From assembly GCF_943181405.1 (NCBI RefSeq), contig NZ_CALPBY010000002.1:670920-734919 (forward strand): 64,000 nt of DNA, given 5' to 3'. Position 1 is the first letter of the stretch. Each line of letters opens with the position of its first letter. The DNA is from Cellulosimicrobium sp. Marseille-Q4280 (GTDB lineage Bacteria; Actinomycetota; Actinomycetes; Actinomycetales; Cellulomonadaceae). A program made the position numbers and the translations under genes. Shown here piece by piece: positions 1 through 9,525 of the stretch. The notes below the pieces were generated by a model. It searched no databases, had not been told where the DNA came from, and saw only the letters and a program-made list of their open reading frames with translations.

Positions 1-3000
1 TGATCCCCGAGTTGCCGAGGAACGCGCGCTTGCCGACGCGCGCCCGGGCGACCCGGACCCAGCCGCCGCCGAGCTCGTAGGGAGCCACCATCGTGTCGTC
101 GGCGAGGAACGCGCCCCGCGCGACCTCCATCATCGACGGGAGGCCGACCACGGTCGAGGCCTCGACGTCGCGCCCCACGCGCGCGCCGAGCAGGCGCAGC
201 CACCCGGGCGTGAAGACGCTCGAGTACAGCGGGAACAGCGCGGTGCGCGCCGAGTCCATGAGCCGCTGCGTGACCCACGCCTGCCAGCCCTGCCGGCTGT
301 GCGCGGCGTGGTAGCCCTCGCCGAGGCCGACGGCGAGGAGCCGGACGCTGGCGAGCACGAGCGCGGCGTACGTCGCCGCTGCCGCGAGCGCCGCGGCGGG
401 GACCCACGCCGCGAGCGGTCCGAGCAGCGCCCCGACGTCCCGCGGGACGCCGGTCAGCGGCACGCCCGCGAGCAGCACGAGGAGCCCCGACGCGACGGCG
501 AGCACCGGGAGCAGGCTCAGTGCGAGCCCGCTCAGCCCGTACGCGACCTCCCACCGGCGTCGCCGCGGGGGCCGCTCGTCGGGCCAGGGGTGCTTCACCT
601 CGGTGCGGACCCGCACGGCGGGCGACCCCGCCCAGTACTCGCTCGCGCCCACGCGTCCCGCGACGCACGACCCCGCGGCCACGTCCGCGCCCTTGCCGAC
701 CCGTGCACCGGGGAGGAGGGTCGAGCGGGCGCCGATCGTCGCGCCGGCTCCGACCCGCACCCTGCCGAGGTGGAGCGTGTCGCCGTCGAGCCAGTGCCCG
801 GACAGGTCGACCTCGGGCTCGACCGCGCTCCCCTTGCCCAGGACGAGCATCCCGGTCACGGGGGGCAGCGCGTGCAGCTCGGCGTCGCGACCCACCTTCG
901 CGCCGAGCAGGCGCGCGTACAGGCCGACGAGCGGCGCACCGGCCACCGTCACGCCACCGCTCGCACCGACCAGGCCCTCCGCCGCCCAGAGCCGCAGGTG
1001 GACGTTCCCGCCACGGGGATAGCTCCCCGGCCGCACGCCGCGCAGGAGCAGGCGCGCGCCGACGGCCGCGACGAGCAGGCGGCCCGGCGGGCTCACCAGC
1101 AGGAGCCAGCCGGCGACCACCCACCACCACGAGACCGGGCGGACGAACGGGAGCGACGTCGTGGCGGCGAGCACGTTGCCGAGGGCAGCCACCCAGACCA
1201 ACCAGCGCAGCCCGGCGATCGTGCGCAGCGCGAGCACGACGAGCAGCTGCACCGCCTGCGTCCGCCACCCCACCGGGGCGGCCGGGCTCGTCGGCCGGGC
1301 CGTGGGCCCGCCACCCGGTGCGGTGCCGTCCGTGGCCGTGGCACGGGCCCCGGCGCCGCGCTCGACGAACGCGGCGAGCTCCCCCACCGACGGGTTGTCG
1401 TAGAGGTCGGCCACCGTGGTGCTCGGCAGGCGTTCGCGCAGCGCCGAGACCACTTGGGCCGCCGTGAGGCTCCCGCCGCCCAGCTCGAAGAAGTCGTCGT
1501 CCGCGACCTGCGGCGCGGCGCCGAGCACCGTCCGCCAGATGCCCGCGACCCATTCCTCGCCGGGGGTGAGCGGCTGGGCGTCGTCCGGCACGCGGGACTC
1601 CGCGGCGAGCCGCGCGCCCTCCGGCAGCGGCCACGGGAGCGCGTCGCGGTCGACCTTGCCCGACGTCCGGGTGGGGATCTCGTCGACGACCGCGAGGAGG
1701 GGGACGAGCGCGGCGGGGAGCGTGTGGCGCAGCGCCTCGACGCACGCCCGCGCGTCGAGCTCCTCTCCTCGACCCGGGTCCGGCACCAGGTACCCGACGA
1801 GCACCTGGTTCCCCGCCTCCGAGCGGCGGACGGCGCTCGCGGCGGCGCTCACGCCGTCGAGCCCGAGCAGCGCGGAGTCGATCTCGCCGAGCTCGATCCG
1901 CCGGCCGCCGACCTTCACCTGGTCGTCGGCGCGCCCGACGAAGAGCAGCCCTGCGTCGTCGCGCACGACGAGGTCGCCCGACCGGTAGGCGCGGTCCCAC
2001 CCGAGGCCGGGGTGCGGGGCGTACTTCTCGGCGTCCTTGGCCGGGTCGAGGTAGCGCGCGAGCCCGACGCCGCCGATCACCAGCTCGCCCGTCGCACCGG
2101 GCGCGACCGGCGCGCCGTCGGGGCCGACGACCGCGAGGTCCCAGCCGTCGAGCGGCAGCCCGATGCGCACGGGACCGGGGCCCCCGAGCAGCGCGGCGCA
2201 CGCCACGACGGTGGCCTCGGTCGGCCCGTAGGTGTTCCACACCTCGCGGCCCGGCACAGCGAGCCGGTCGACGAGATCGGGCGGGCACGCCTCGCCGCCG
2301 AAGATCAGCAGGCGCACGGAGCTCAGCGTCTCCGGCGGCAGGAGGCCCGCGAGCGTCGGGACGGTCGAGACGACGGTGATCCCCTGCTCCGCGACCCACG
2401 GACCGAGGTCGGCGCCCGTCCGCACGAGCGACCGGGGGGCGGGGACGAGGCACGCGCCGTGACGCCACGCGAGCCACATCTCCTCGCACGAGGCGTCGAA
2501 CGCGACGGACAGCCCGGCCAGGACCCTGTCCCTCGGCCCGAGCGGGGCGTCCTGCAGGAAGAGCCGCGCCTCGGCGTCGACGAACGCCGCCGCGCTGCGG
2601 TGCGTCACGGCCACGCCCTTGGGCGTGCCCGTCGACCCCGACGTGAAGATGATCCAGGCGTCGTCCTCCGGACCGGGACGCTCCCCCGTGCGCGGGCTGG
2701 GTCCGACGTCCGGCGGAACGGCGAGATGCCCGTCGTCACCCACGACCGCACGGACCCGCGCCTCGGTGAAGACGAGCTCCGCCCGCTCCTCCGGGTCGTC
2801 CTTGTCGACGGGGACGTAGGCCGCTCCGGCGGTGAGGATCGCGAGGATCGAGAGGTACAGGTCGGCGCGTCCGGACGTCGCCCGGACGCCGACCCGGTCC
2901 CCCGGCCCGACCCCCTGCTCGACGAGCCGGGCCGCCCGCGCACCGACCTCGGTGAGGAGCTGCGCGTAGGTCAGCGGCCGGCCGTCGTCGATCGCCGGGG

Positions 3001-3109
3001 CCTCCGGGTGGGCGGCCGCCGTCGAGGCGAGGACGTCGAGGAGCGTCCTCGGAGCGGGCGCGCGGTCGGCCGCGAGGAGAGGGTCGGGCGAGGTGGTGAC
3101 GGGCTGCAC
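1..3109 (-). CDS. Pls/PosA-type NRPS-like protein (3' end outside window)
   Basis: The reading frame begins at a GTG with CTGGAG just upstream and stays open to the left edge, giving about 1036 visible residues. An AMP-binding adenylation domain comes first, with core motif FTSGSTGTPKG near residue 153 and YRSGD further on. A carrier-protein domain follows with its phosphopantetheine serine in FFELGGGSL near residue 545. After that come hydrophobic membrane segments interleaved with left-handed beta-helix (hexapeptide-type) repeats. This order is that of polylysine-synthetase-like Pls/PosA proteins: one adenylation and one carrier domain on a membrane-bound C-terminal part, without a condensation domain. 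The family activates an amino acid and may make homopolymers or modify a surface component; the substrate here is unknown. It is divergent from the GH92 gene. Confidence 0.85.
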   Translation of the reverse strand, partial: MQPVTTSPDPLLAADRAPAPRTLLDVLASTAAAHPEAPAIDDGRPLTYAQLLTEVGARAARLVEQGVGPGDRVGVRATSGRADLYLSILAILTAGAAYVPVDKDDPEERAELVFTEARVRAVVGDDGHLAVPPDVGPSPRTGERPGPEDDAWIIFTSGSTGTPKGVAVTHRSAAAFVDAEARLFLQDAPLGPRDRVLAGLSVAFDASCEEMWLAWRHGACLVPAPRSLVRTGADLGPWVAEQGITVVSTVPTLAGLLPPETLSSVRLLIFGGEACPPDLVDRLAVPGREVWNTYGPTEATVVACAALLGGPGPVRIGLPLDGWDLAVVGPDGAPVAPGATGELVIGGVGLARYLDPAKDAEKYAPHPGLGWDRAYRSGDLVVRDDAGLLFVGRADDQVKVGGRRIELGEIDSALLGLDGVSAAASAVRRSEAGNQVLVGYLVPDPGRGEELDARACVEALRHTLPAALVPLLAVVDEIPTRTSGKVDRDALPWPLPEGARLAAESRVPDDAQPLTPGEEWVAGIWRTVLGAAPQVADDDFFELGGGSLTAAQVVSALRERLPSTTVADLYDNPSVGELAAFVERGAGARATATDGTAPGGGPTARPTSPAAPVGWRTQAVQLLVVLALRTIAGLRWLVWVAALGNVLAATTSLPFVRPVSWWWVVAGWLLLVSPPGRLLVAAVGARLLLRGVRPGSYPRGGNVHLRLWAAEGLVGASGGVTVAGAPLVGLYARLLGAKVGRDAELHALPPVTGMLVLGKGSAVEPEVDLSGHWLDGDTLHLGRVRVGAGATIGARSTLLPGARVGKGADVAAGSCVAGRVGASEYWAGSPAVRVRTEVKHPWPDERPPRRRRWEVAYGLSGLALSLLPVLAVASGLLVLLAGVPLTGVPRDVGALLGPLAAWVPAAALAAAATYAALVLASVRLLAVGLGEGYHAAHSRQGWQAWVTQRLMDSARTALFPLYSSVFTPGWLRLLGARVGRDVEASTVVGLPSMMEVARGAFLADDTMVAPYELGGGWVRVARARVGKRAFLGNSGI

Positions 3110-3367
3110 ACTGCTCCAGGGCTGGTGGATGGTCCTGGGCGAAGGGTAGACGGGCCAGGTGCACGGCGGGCGAACGGACGGTGTCGGTGGACGGTGCCCC
3201 GGCGGTGCTCGGAGCTGTGCGCGGCGGCTGCGACGGCGCGTCGGCGGCCGCCGGGCCCGCGTCACCTGACGGAAACTCCCCGGACACACCGCGGTCGTAC
3301 CGTCGCAGCACGACGCACGCACGGGACGCGGCGCCGCACGTGGCCGGTGACCGCGGAGGGGGGGTCC

Positions 3368-5623
3368 ATGACCGACAGCCTGCTCGACCTCGTCGACCCC
3401 TTCGTCGGCACGGAGGCCACCGCCCTGCCTCCTGCGACGGGTCTCGCGGCGACCTGGTGGGCGCCGAAGCCTCAGGTCGGGAACACCCACCCGGGCGCGT
3501 GCCATCCGCTCGGCATGGTGTCCGCGTGCGCGTACTCGGGCGCGTACCCCACCGGCTACGGGCGCTACGACATCAGCACGGAGGGGCTGCCGACGTCGCT
3601 CGCCGACGACCAGCTCGCGTCGGGCGTCACGCACTTCCAGCAGTCCGGCACCGGGGCGATCCGCAAGTACTACAACTACCTCCGGGTGACGCCGATGCTC
3701 GAGCCCCTCGACGCGCTGGGGCGCACGTGGGCGCTGCACGACGAGGTCGCCTCGCCCGGCTACTACGCGGCGACGCTCGCGAGCGGCGTGCGCTGCGAGG
3801 TGACGGTGGGGCCCAAGAGCGCCGTGCACCGCTTCACGTTCCCCGAGCACCCTGACGCCCGGATCGTCGTCGACCTCTCGCTCGGTGGCCTGGCCATCCC
3901 GTACGGCGCGACCGTCCCGCTGCGCGCCCACCTCGGGACCCTCGGACCGGGGTCCGCCTACGGCGAGATCGTCGTCGAGGGCGCACCGCTGGCCGCTCAC
4001 CTCGAGTGCGACGCCCCGCGCTGGCGCCAGATGCTCTGGTACGACCGGCGCCTCATGCCGGGCAGCACGCGCCTGGAGTTCGGCGACATCCGGCCGACGA
4101 CCCTGCGCCCGTTCGGTCTCATGTGGGCGGGACCGACGAGCGCGGGCCAGGTCGTCGAGCTGCGCGTCGGGTTCTCCCTGCGCGGCCCCGAGCGGGCCCG
4201 CGACAACCTCGTCACGGACTGCGGACCGGGACCGGCGTCGTTCGCGGAGCGACGCACGGTCACGACGGCCACATGGCGCGAGCACCTCGGTCGCGTCGAG
4301 GTCGACGGCGCGGACGACGAGCGCCGATCGGTCTTCGCGACGGCGCTCTACCACTCGCTCCTCAAACCCTGCCTCGCCCCCGACGAGAGCCCGTTCTGGC
4401 CGACCGACGGGCCGTTCGCGTACGACGTCTCGACGATGTGGGACATCTACCGCACGCAGCTCCCCCTGCTCACGACGTTCTTCCCGGAGCGCGCCGTCGA
4501 GCTCGCGACGGCGCTGCTGCACATCTGCGAGGAGGAGGGCAACTTCCCCATCGGCTACCGGATGGCGCGCGGCGCGGACCGGTTCTCGCGGCAGGCCAGC
4601 GCTCTCGTCCAGACGTTCCTCGCCGACCTGTGCGCGCTCGAGGTCCCGGGGATGGACTGGGACTGGGCCCTGGTCCACATGCACAACGACCTGCGCCGCA
4701 CGTACGGGGAGGACTACCTCCTGCACGGCGTCGCGCACCCGATCAGCCACACGCTCGACCTCGCGTTCGGGTACTGGTGCACCGAGCGGGTCGCGCGTCG
4801 CGTCGGCGACGTCGCGCTCGCCGACGAGCTCGCCCGGCTCGCCACCGGGTGGGCCAACGCGTTCGACCCGTCCACCGGGCTGCTGCACGACTCGACCTTC
4901 TACGAGGGCGGGCGCTGGAACTACTCGTTCCGCCTCGTGCACGACATGGCGGCACGGATCGCGCTCGCGGGAGGTGACGACGCGTTCGTCGCGCTGCTCG
5001 ACCGGTTCTTCGGGTACGGCGCAGAGCCGGTCGTCCAGCCGGGCGAGCGGCCCGGCGTCGCGGAGATGGCCGCGGGGTACGCGCTCGACCGGTTCGAGGG
5101 GCTGAACAACGAGCCCGACATGGAGGCCCCGTGGGCCTACCACTACGCGGGCCGGCCCGACCGCACGGCCGAGGTCGTGCACGCGGCCGTGCACCAGCGG
5201 TTCGGCCCCGGTCCCGGTGGGCTGCCCGGCAACGACGACTCCGGCGGGCTGAGCTCCTGGTACGTGTGGGCGTCGCTCGGGCTGTTCCCCGTCGCCGGGC
5301 AGGCGCTCTTCCTCGTCAGCGCCCCGGCCTTCTCCGAGTCCCGTCTGAAGGTCCCCGGCGGGGTCCTCACGATCGAGACCACCGGGTTCGCGCCGCCGGG
5401 CCGGTCGACGCCGCCGCAGTACGTCCGCGCCGCCTGGCTCGACGGGCGCCCGCTCACCCGGACCTGGGTCCCCGCGAGCATCGTCCGTGGCGGCGGGCGA
5501 CTCCTCCTCGAGCTCGGGTCGGAGCCGGCCGCGTGGGGCACCGCCCTCGCCGACAGGCCTCCGTCCTTCCCACCACCCCGGTACCTCACCACACCCACCC
5601 CACCCTCCCGGGAGACGCCATGA
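3368..5623 (+). CDS. Glycoside hydrolase family 92-like protein
   Basis: The 751-residue protein starts at an ATG preceded by a strong purine-rich site (GGAGGGGGG). It matches the GH92 exo-acting alpha-mannosidase layout: an N-terminal beta-sandwich with GNTHPGA and YPTGYGRYD, then an (alpha/alpha)6 domain with WDIYRTQLPLL, NEPDMEAPWAYHYAG and the signature GNDDSGGLSSWYVW followed by LGLFPV. Family members usually have GNxDxGQMSAWYV, so Gln-Met is replaced by Gly-Leu here. No signal peptide is visible, so it probably acts in the cytoplasm, unlike most characterised secreted members. Its stop overlaps the next gene in ATGA, so hydrolase and glycosyltransferase are probably made together. The substrate is not deducible. 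Confidence 0.85.
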   Translation: MTDSLLDLVDPFVGTEATALPPATGLAATWWAPKPQVGNTHPGACHPLGMVSACAYSGAYPTGYGRYDISTEGLPTSLADDQLASGVTHFQQSGTGAIRKYYNYLRVTPMLEPLDALGRTWALHDEVASPGYYAATLASGVRCEVTVGPKSAVHRFTFPEHPDARIVVDLSLGGLAIPYGATVPLRAHLGTLGPGSAYGEIVVEGAPLAAHLECDAPRWRQMLWYDRRLMPGSTRLEFGDIRPTTLRPFGLMWAGPTSAGQVVELRVGFSLRGPERARDNLVTDCGPGPASFAERRTVTTATWREHLGRVEVDGADDERRSVFATALYHSLLKPCLAPDESPFWPTDGPFAYDVSTMWDIYRTQLPLLTTFFPERAVELATALLHICEEEGNFPIGYRMARGADRFSRQASALVQTFLADLCALEVPGMDWDWALVHMHNDLRRTYGEDYLLHGVAHPISHTLDLAFGYWCTERVARRVGDVALADELARLATGWANAFDPSTGLLHDSTFYEGGRWNYSFRLVHDMAARIALAGGDDAFVALLDRFFGYGAEPVVQPGERPGVAEMAAGYALDRFEGLNNEPDMEAPWAYHYAGRPDRTAEVVHAAVHQRFGPGPGGLPGNDDSGGLSSWYVWASLGLFPVAGQALFLVSAPAFSESRLKVPGGVLTIETTGFAPPGRSTPPQYVRAAWLDGRPLTRTWVPASIVRGGGRLLLELGSEPAAWGTALADRPPSFPPPRYLTTPTPPSRETP

Positions 5624-6945
5624 ACCGCACCGACGCCACCCGCGACCGCCGACTCGTGATCGTCGTCCGCGCCGACCCCGTGATCTGCGGCCACTCCGGA
5701 GAGGCGCGCAACCTCGCGGAGGCCGCGCTCCACCGAGGGTTCACCGACGTCCGGATCGTCACGTGGCCGGTCGACCGGCTGCGCGAGGCCGGGCTGCCGC
5801 TCAAGCCGCTCGACACCGTCCTGCCCTACAGCCCGGGCATCACCGTCGAGCGGCCGGAGCCCGTCGGCGACTACAAGGTCCCCGACGGCCGGTACCTCGC
5901 CGGGCTCACGGGTCGGCTCGTCGAGCTCTTCACCGACGGCGTCCCGACGGTCTGCCTCTCGCTCTACCTCAGCCCGCACACGACCGCGGTCTCCGACGCG
6001 GTGCGGGTCGCGCGCAGCACCGGTCTGCCGGTCGACGTCGCGACCGTCGCCGAGGCCGTCGGCTCGGACGTGACGAACGTCGTGCGCTCGTGCGTCGAGG
6101 CCGGGCGGTTCGGCGCCGCCGCGCACGTGCTCGCCGACTACCTGTCCAGCGACCTGTGCGTCGCGGTGTCCCGCTACACGCGCGACCTCATCGTCGAGTG
6201 CGCCCAGGAGATCGACGACCGGCACGGCACCTTCTTCGCCCCGCAGTGCCGCGAGCGCGTGCGGGTCTCGTACCCAGCGATCGACACGAGCGCGTACACG
6301 GACCTCGACCCCGAGGAGACCGCCGCCGTCCTCGCGCGACGAGGGCTCCACGCGGACGGCTACGTGCTGTTCCTCTCGCGGCTCGCCGCCGCGAAGGGCG
6401 TCGACGACCTGATCGAGGGGTTCGCGCGCTCCGGTGCGGCCACGACGCACCGGCTCGTCGTCGCGGGCCGCGGCCCGCAGGAGGCGGAGCTGCGCGCGCA
6501 GGCCGCCGCGAGCGCGGTCGCCGACCGCATCACGTTCCTGGACGACGTCGACGACGCGGAGAAGCCGCACCTCATGGCGGCGAGCGCCGCGTTCGTGCTC
6601 CCGAGCAAGCCGCGACCCGAGTTCGTCGAGACGTTCGGCATCGCCCTCACCGAGTCGATGCTCGCGGGCGGCGGGCCTGTCGTGACGACCGACACCGGAG
6701 GCATCGGCGAGGCCGTCGGTGACCACGCGACGATCGTCCCGGTCGCCGACCCGGCGGCGATCGCCCGCGCCCTCGACGAGATCCTGGCGGCCGACCCGGC
6801 GGCGCGTGCGCGCGCGCGAGAGGCCGCGCGCGCCCACGCCCTGCAGTTCGACCGTGCCACCGTGCTCGACGGCATGCTGCGAGCGCTCGCGCTCAGCCCC
6901 GACGCTCCGGCATGGCTCACACCGTGGGAGCCGGCCGCCGTGTGA
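5620..6945 (+). CDS. GT-B glycosyltransferase (GT4-like)
   Basis: The 441-residue protein starts at the ATG of an ATGA overlap with the GH92 gene, behind a GGGAGA site. The C-terminal half has the GT-B donor-binding fold typical of GT4: VLFLSRLAAAKGVDDLI near residues 247-263 and VVAGRGPQ after it. The region PEFVETFGIALTESMLAGG holds the E-x7-E motif. The N-terminal half contains PVICGHSGEARNLAEAAL, an acceptor-side glycine-rich loop. No membrane segment is seen. Coupling to a GH92 enzyme suggests that it builds or remodels the same glycan or glycoconjugate. Its 3' end overlaps the converging downstream gene by 29 bases. Confidence 0.85.
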   Translation: MNRTDATRDRRLVIVVRADPVICGHSGEARNLAEAALHRGFTDVRIVTWPVDRLREAGLPLKPLDTVLPYSPGITVERPEPVGDYKVPDGRYLAGLTGRLVELFTDGVPTVCLSLYLSPHTTAVSDAVRVARSTGLPVDVATVAEAVGSDVTNVVRSCVEAGRFGAAAHVLADYLSSDLCVAVSRYTRDLIVECAQEIDDRHGTFFAPQCRERVRVSYPAIDTSAYTDLDPEETAAVLARRGLHADGYVLFLSRLAAAKGVDDLIEGFARSGAATTHRLVVAGRGPQEAELRAQAAASAVADRITFLDDVDDAEKPHLMAASAAFVLPSKPRPEFVETFGIALTESMLAGGGPVVTTDTGGIGEAVGDHATIVPVADPAAIARALDEILAADPAARARAREAARAHALQFDRATVLDGMLRALALSPDAPAWLTPWEPAAV

Positions 6946-7816
6946 CGTCCGGGGCGTACCGGTCCACGAGACCGCGGAACGCCTCGGCGGCCGTCTCGCG
7001 CGCCGCCGCACGCTTCCCCGCGACACCGTCGGCCGCCACGCCGTTCCTCGCCGTCCCGACGGCCGTCCGCGCACGGTCCAGCTCGTCCTCGACGAACCTC
7101 GCGAGAACGCCCGGGACCGTGCCCGTGCCGGCCTCGCGCGTGACCGCCTTGCGCGCCACGAGGTCCGCCGCCGCGCGCACGACGACGCCCGGCGCGGCGG
7201 ACTCCTCGAGAAGCCGCAGCAGGTCGATCGGCGGCGCCACCGCGCCGTCGTGCACGCGCAGCCAGCGCAGGGCCGCGGCGGGACGCAGGACGTAGAAGAA
7301 CGTCTTGAGGCGCGGCCCGGCGGCGCCGGCACCGGCGACCAGAGCGCCGTCGTCGCCCGCCCCGTGCCGTCGCCCCTGGGCGAGCGCGACGTGCAGATAG
7401 TGCCGACGCATGTCGTCACGGTTCACGACCTGCTCCGCGAGCCGCAGCATCTCGGCCCGGAACCCGTCGTCCCCGCGATAGACGATCCGCGACCGCAACC
7501 ACTCCGTCACGGTCGCGTTCCCGCGCACCATCAGGCGCACGGCCTTGAGCAGGTCCCAGCCGTTGACGTCGAGCACGGCGTCGAGCGGCGTCTCGACGAC
7601 GTCGCGCGCCGGCCAGGGGTCGAGGTAGTCCGCGCGCGACCGCACGTACAGGAAGCGGCAGTCGTAGTCGGAGTCCGGCGACGGGAAACCCCAGGCCTGG
7701 CTCCCGCTCTCCACGGCGAGCGGGATCGCGACCCGCTCGTCCCGCACCACGGCGTCGAGCCGCGCGTCGACCCGACGCACGACCTCGGGGTCCAGGGAGT
7801 CGGGCACGGCGCGCAT
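6917..7816 (-). CDS. RlaP-like nucleotidyltransferase
   Basis: The 299-residue protein carries the pol-beta-type nucleotidyltransferase motif GSQAWGFPSPDSDYDCRF near residues 38-55, with the two metal-binding aspartates in DSDYD. The wording ESGSxAWGFxSPDSDYD is typical of the COG3541/PF10127 (RlaP) family, predicted nucleotidyltransferases found with or without an RNA ligase. No ligase gene is adjacent here. The downstream part (TEWLRS, YLHVALAQGR, KTFFYVLRPAAALRWL) also fits the family. The chemical role is unproven. The gene converges on the glycosyltransferase and overlaps its end. Confidence 0.8.
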   Translation of the reverse strand: MRAVPDSLDPEVVRRVDARLDAVVRDERVAIPLAVESGSQAWGFPSPDSDYDCRFLYVRSRADYLDPWPARDVVETPLDAVLDVNGWDLLKAVRLMVRGNATVTEWLRSRIVYRGDDGFRAEMLRLAEQVVNRDDMRRHYLHVALAQGRRHGAGDDGALVAGAGAAGPRLKTFFYVLRPAAALRWLRVHDGAVAPPIDLLRLLEESAAPGVVVRAAADLVARKAVTREAGTGTVPGVLARFVEDELDRARTAVGTARNGVAADGVAGKRAAARETAAEAFRGLVDRYAPDVTRRPAPTV

Positions 7817-7908
7817 CCCGAGATGGTAGGGGCGTCGCCGGGTCGCTGTCGCTCCGTTTCCGTCCAGCTCGACCGCTCACGCCGCCACCTCGAGAGTGCG
7901 GTACGACG

Positions 7909-7950
7909 ACGCCCGGGTGGGTGCGCCGTGCGGCGCGCCCACCCGGGCGT
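7909..7950. terminator. Long GC-rich hairpin after pyk
   Basis: Two 19-base arms (7909-7927 and 7932-7950) pair with one mismatch around a GTGC loop. A second small hairpin, GCACCC-TCAC-GGGTGC, lies at 7961-7976. Both are downstream of the pyruvate kinase stop and upstream (5') of the convergent side. There is no U-tract, which is common for terminators in high-GC actinobacteria. The palindrome would act in either direction. Confidence 0.6.
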
Positions 7951-7983
7951 CAGGTCGTGCGCACCCTCACGGGTGCGACGGCG

Positions 7984-9414
7984 TCACTTCCGGGTGTCGG
8001 AGTGGTCGCCGATCTTGTGCACGAGGATCGAGTTCGTCGTGCCGGGCTGGCCGACCGGCGCGCCGGACACCACGACGACGAGGTCGCCGACCTCGGCGAG
8101 ACCGTTGGCCTGCAGGGTCGTGTCGACCTGGCCGACCATCGCGTCCGTGTTCTCCACCTCGGGGACCTGGTACGTCTGCGTGCCCCACGTGAGCGACAGG
8201 ACGTTGCGCACGTGCTCGCGCGGCGTGAAGGCGAGCAGCGGGATCGACGAGCGCAGGCGCGACATGCGACGCGCCGAGTCGCCCGACTGCGTGAACGTCA
8301 CGAGGTACTTGACGCCGAGGATCTCGCCGATCTCCGCAGCGGCACGGGTGATCGCGCCACCGCGGGTGTGCGGCGTCGAGCCGAGCGGGGCGATGCGCTC
8401 GCGTCCGGCCTCCTCCGTCGCCTCGATGATGCGGGCCATCGTCTGGACGGTGAGGATCGGGTACTCCCCGACGCTCGTCTCGCCGGACAGCATGACCGCG
8501 TCCGCGCCGTCGAGCACGGCGTTGGCGCAGTCCGACGCCTCGGCGCGCGTGGGGCGCGGCGAGTTCGTCATGGACTCGAGCACCTGCGTGGCCACGATGA
8601 CGGGCTTCGCGTTGCGGCGCGCGAGCTCGACGATGCGCTTCTGCACGAGCGGGACCTGCTCGAGCGGGAGCTCGACCGCGAGGTCGCCGCGCGCGACCAT
8701 GACGCCGTCGAAGGCGTCGACGATCTCGGCGAGGTTGTCGATCGCCTGCGGCTTCTCGATCTTCGCGACGACCGGGACCGTGCGGCCCTCCTCGTCCATG
8801 ATCGCCTTGACGTCGTCGAAGTCGGCCGCGGAGCGAACGAACGACAGCGCGATGATGTCGGCGCCGAGGCGCAGCGCCCACCGGAGGTCGTCGCGGTCCT
8901 TCTCGGACAGCGCCGGGACGGAGACGGCGACCCCGGGCAGGTTGATGCCCTTGTTGTTGGACACCGGGCCGGCGACCTCGACGCGGGTGACCACGCGCGG
9001 TCCCTCGACCGCCGTGACCCGGACGAGCACCTTGCCGTCGTCGATGAGCAGCGGGTCCCCGACGCGTGCGTCGCCCGGCAGGCCCTTGTGGGTCGTCGAG
9101 ACGAGCTCCTTGGTGCCGACGACGTCCTCGGTCGTGATGGTGAACGTGTCACCCTCGTCGAGCCAGTGCTTCTCGTCGCCGCCGAAACGCCCGAGGCGGA
9201 TCTTCGGCCCCTGGAGGTCGACGAGGACGGCGACGGAGCGGCCCGAGGCCGCTGCGGCCTCACGGACGCCGTGGTAGACGGCCTCGTGCTCCGCGGCGCT
9301 GCCGTGGCTCCGGTTGATCCGGGCCACGTCCATCCCGGCGTCGACGAGCGCCTTGAGCTGCTCCTTCGACTCGGTCGCGGGTCCGATGGTGCAGACGATC
9401 TTTGCTCTGCGCAT
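7984..9414 (-). CDS. pyk: Pyruvate kinase
   Basis: Pyruvate kinase converts phosphoenolpyruvate and ADP to pyruvate and ATP in glycolysis. The chosen ATG (MRRAKIVCTIGPA) gives 476 residues, the normal length, and has GGAG closely upstream. A longer frame to 9507 exists but adds a 31-residue tail without conservation. Seen motifs are TIGPATES, ARINRSHG, LVDLQGPKIRLG, SFVRSA, the active-site lysine and metal-binding region VVAKIEKPQA, MVARGDLAVELP and the ADP/substrate region TQVLESM, then AVMLSGETSVGEYP. The C-terminal allosteric-type domain is present. The ARINRSHG motif has arginine-serine where most enzymes have Asn-Phe-Ser (xRxNFSHG), a small deviation. Confidence 0.95.
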   Translation of the reverse strand: MRRAKIVCTIGPATESKEQLKALVDAGMDVARINRSHGSAAEHEAVYHGVREAAAASGRSVAVLVDLQGPKIRLGRFGGDEKHWLDEGDTFTITTEDVVGTKELVSTTHKGLPGDARVGDPLLIDDGKVLVRVTAVEGPRVVTRVEVAGPVSNNKGINLPGVAVSVPALSEKDRDDLRWALRLGADIIALSFVRSAADFDDVKAIMDEEGRTVPVVAKIEKPQAIDNLAEIVDAFDGVMVARGDLAVELPLEQVPLVQKRIVELARRNAKPVIVATQVLESMTNSPRPTRAEASDCANAVLDGADAVMLSGETSVGEYPILTVQTMARIIEATEEAGRERIAPLGSTPHTRGGAITRAAAEIGEILGVKYLVTFTQSGDSARRMSRLRSSIPLLAFTPREHVRNVLSLTWGTQTYQVPEVENTDAMVGQVDTTLQANGLAEVGDLVVVVSGAPVGQPGTTNSILVHKIGDHSDTRK

Positions 9415-9525
9415 ATCTCCAGCCTCTGGTTCTCCGACCGGCCGCGAGCCGGTCGTCGCGGGGTGCCCCTCCCAGGATGCCCCGCTCATCGTCCCGGCGC
9501 CGGACACCCGGCGCCGGGGTGCACG

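Noticed and set aside
299-3367. Very long plus-strand frame upstream of the GH92 start
   Set aside because: It is the antisense shadow of the NRPS-like gene: Arg/Ala/Pro-rich with no domain. The GH92 protein starts at 3368 behind a strong ribosome-binding site.
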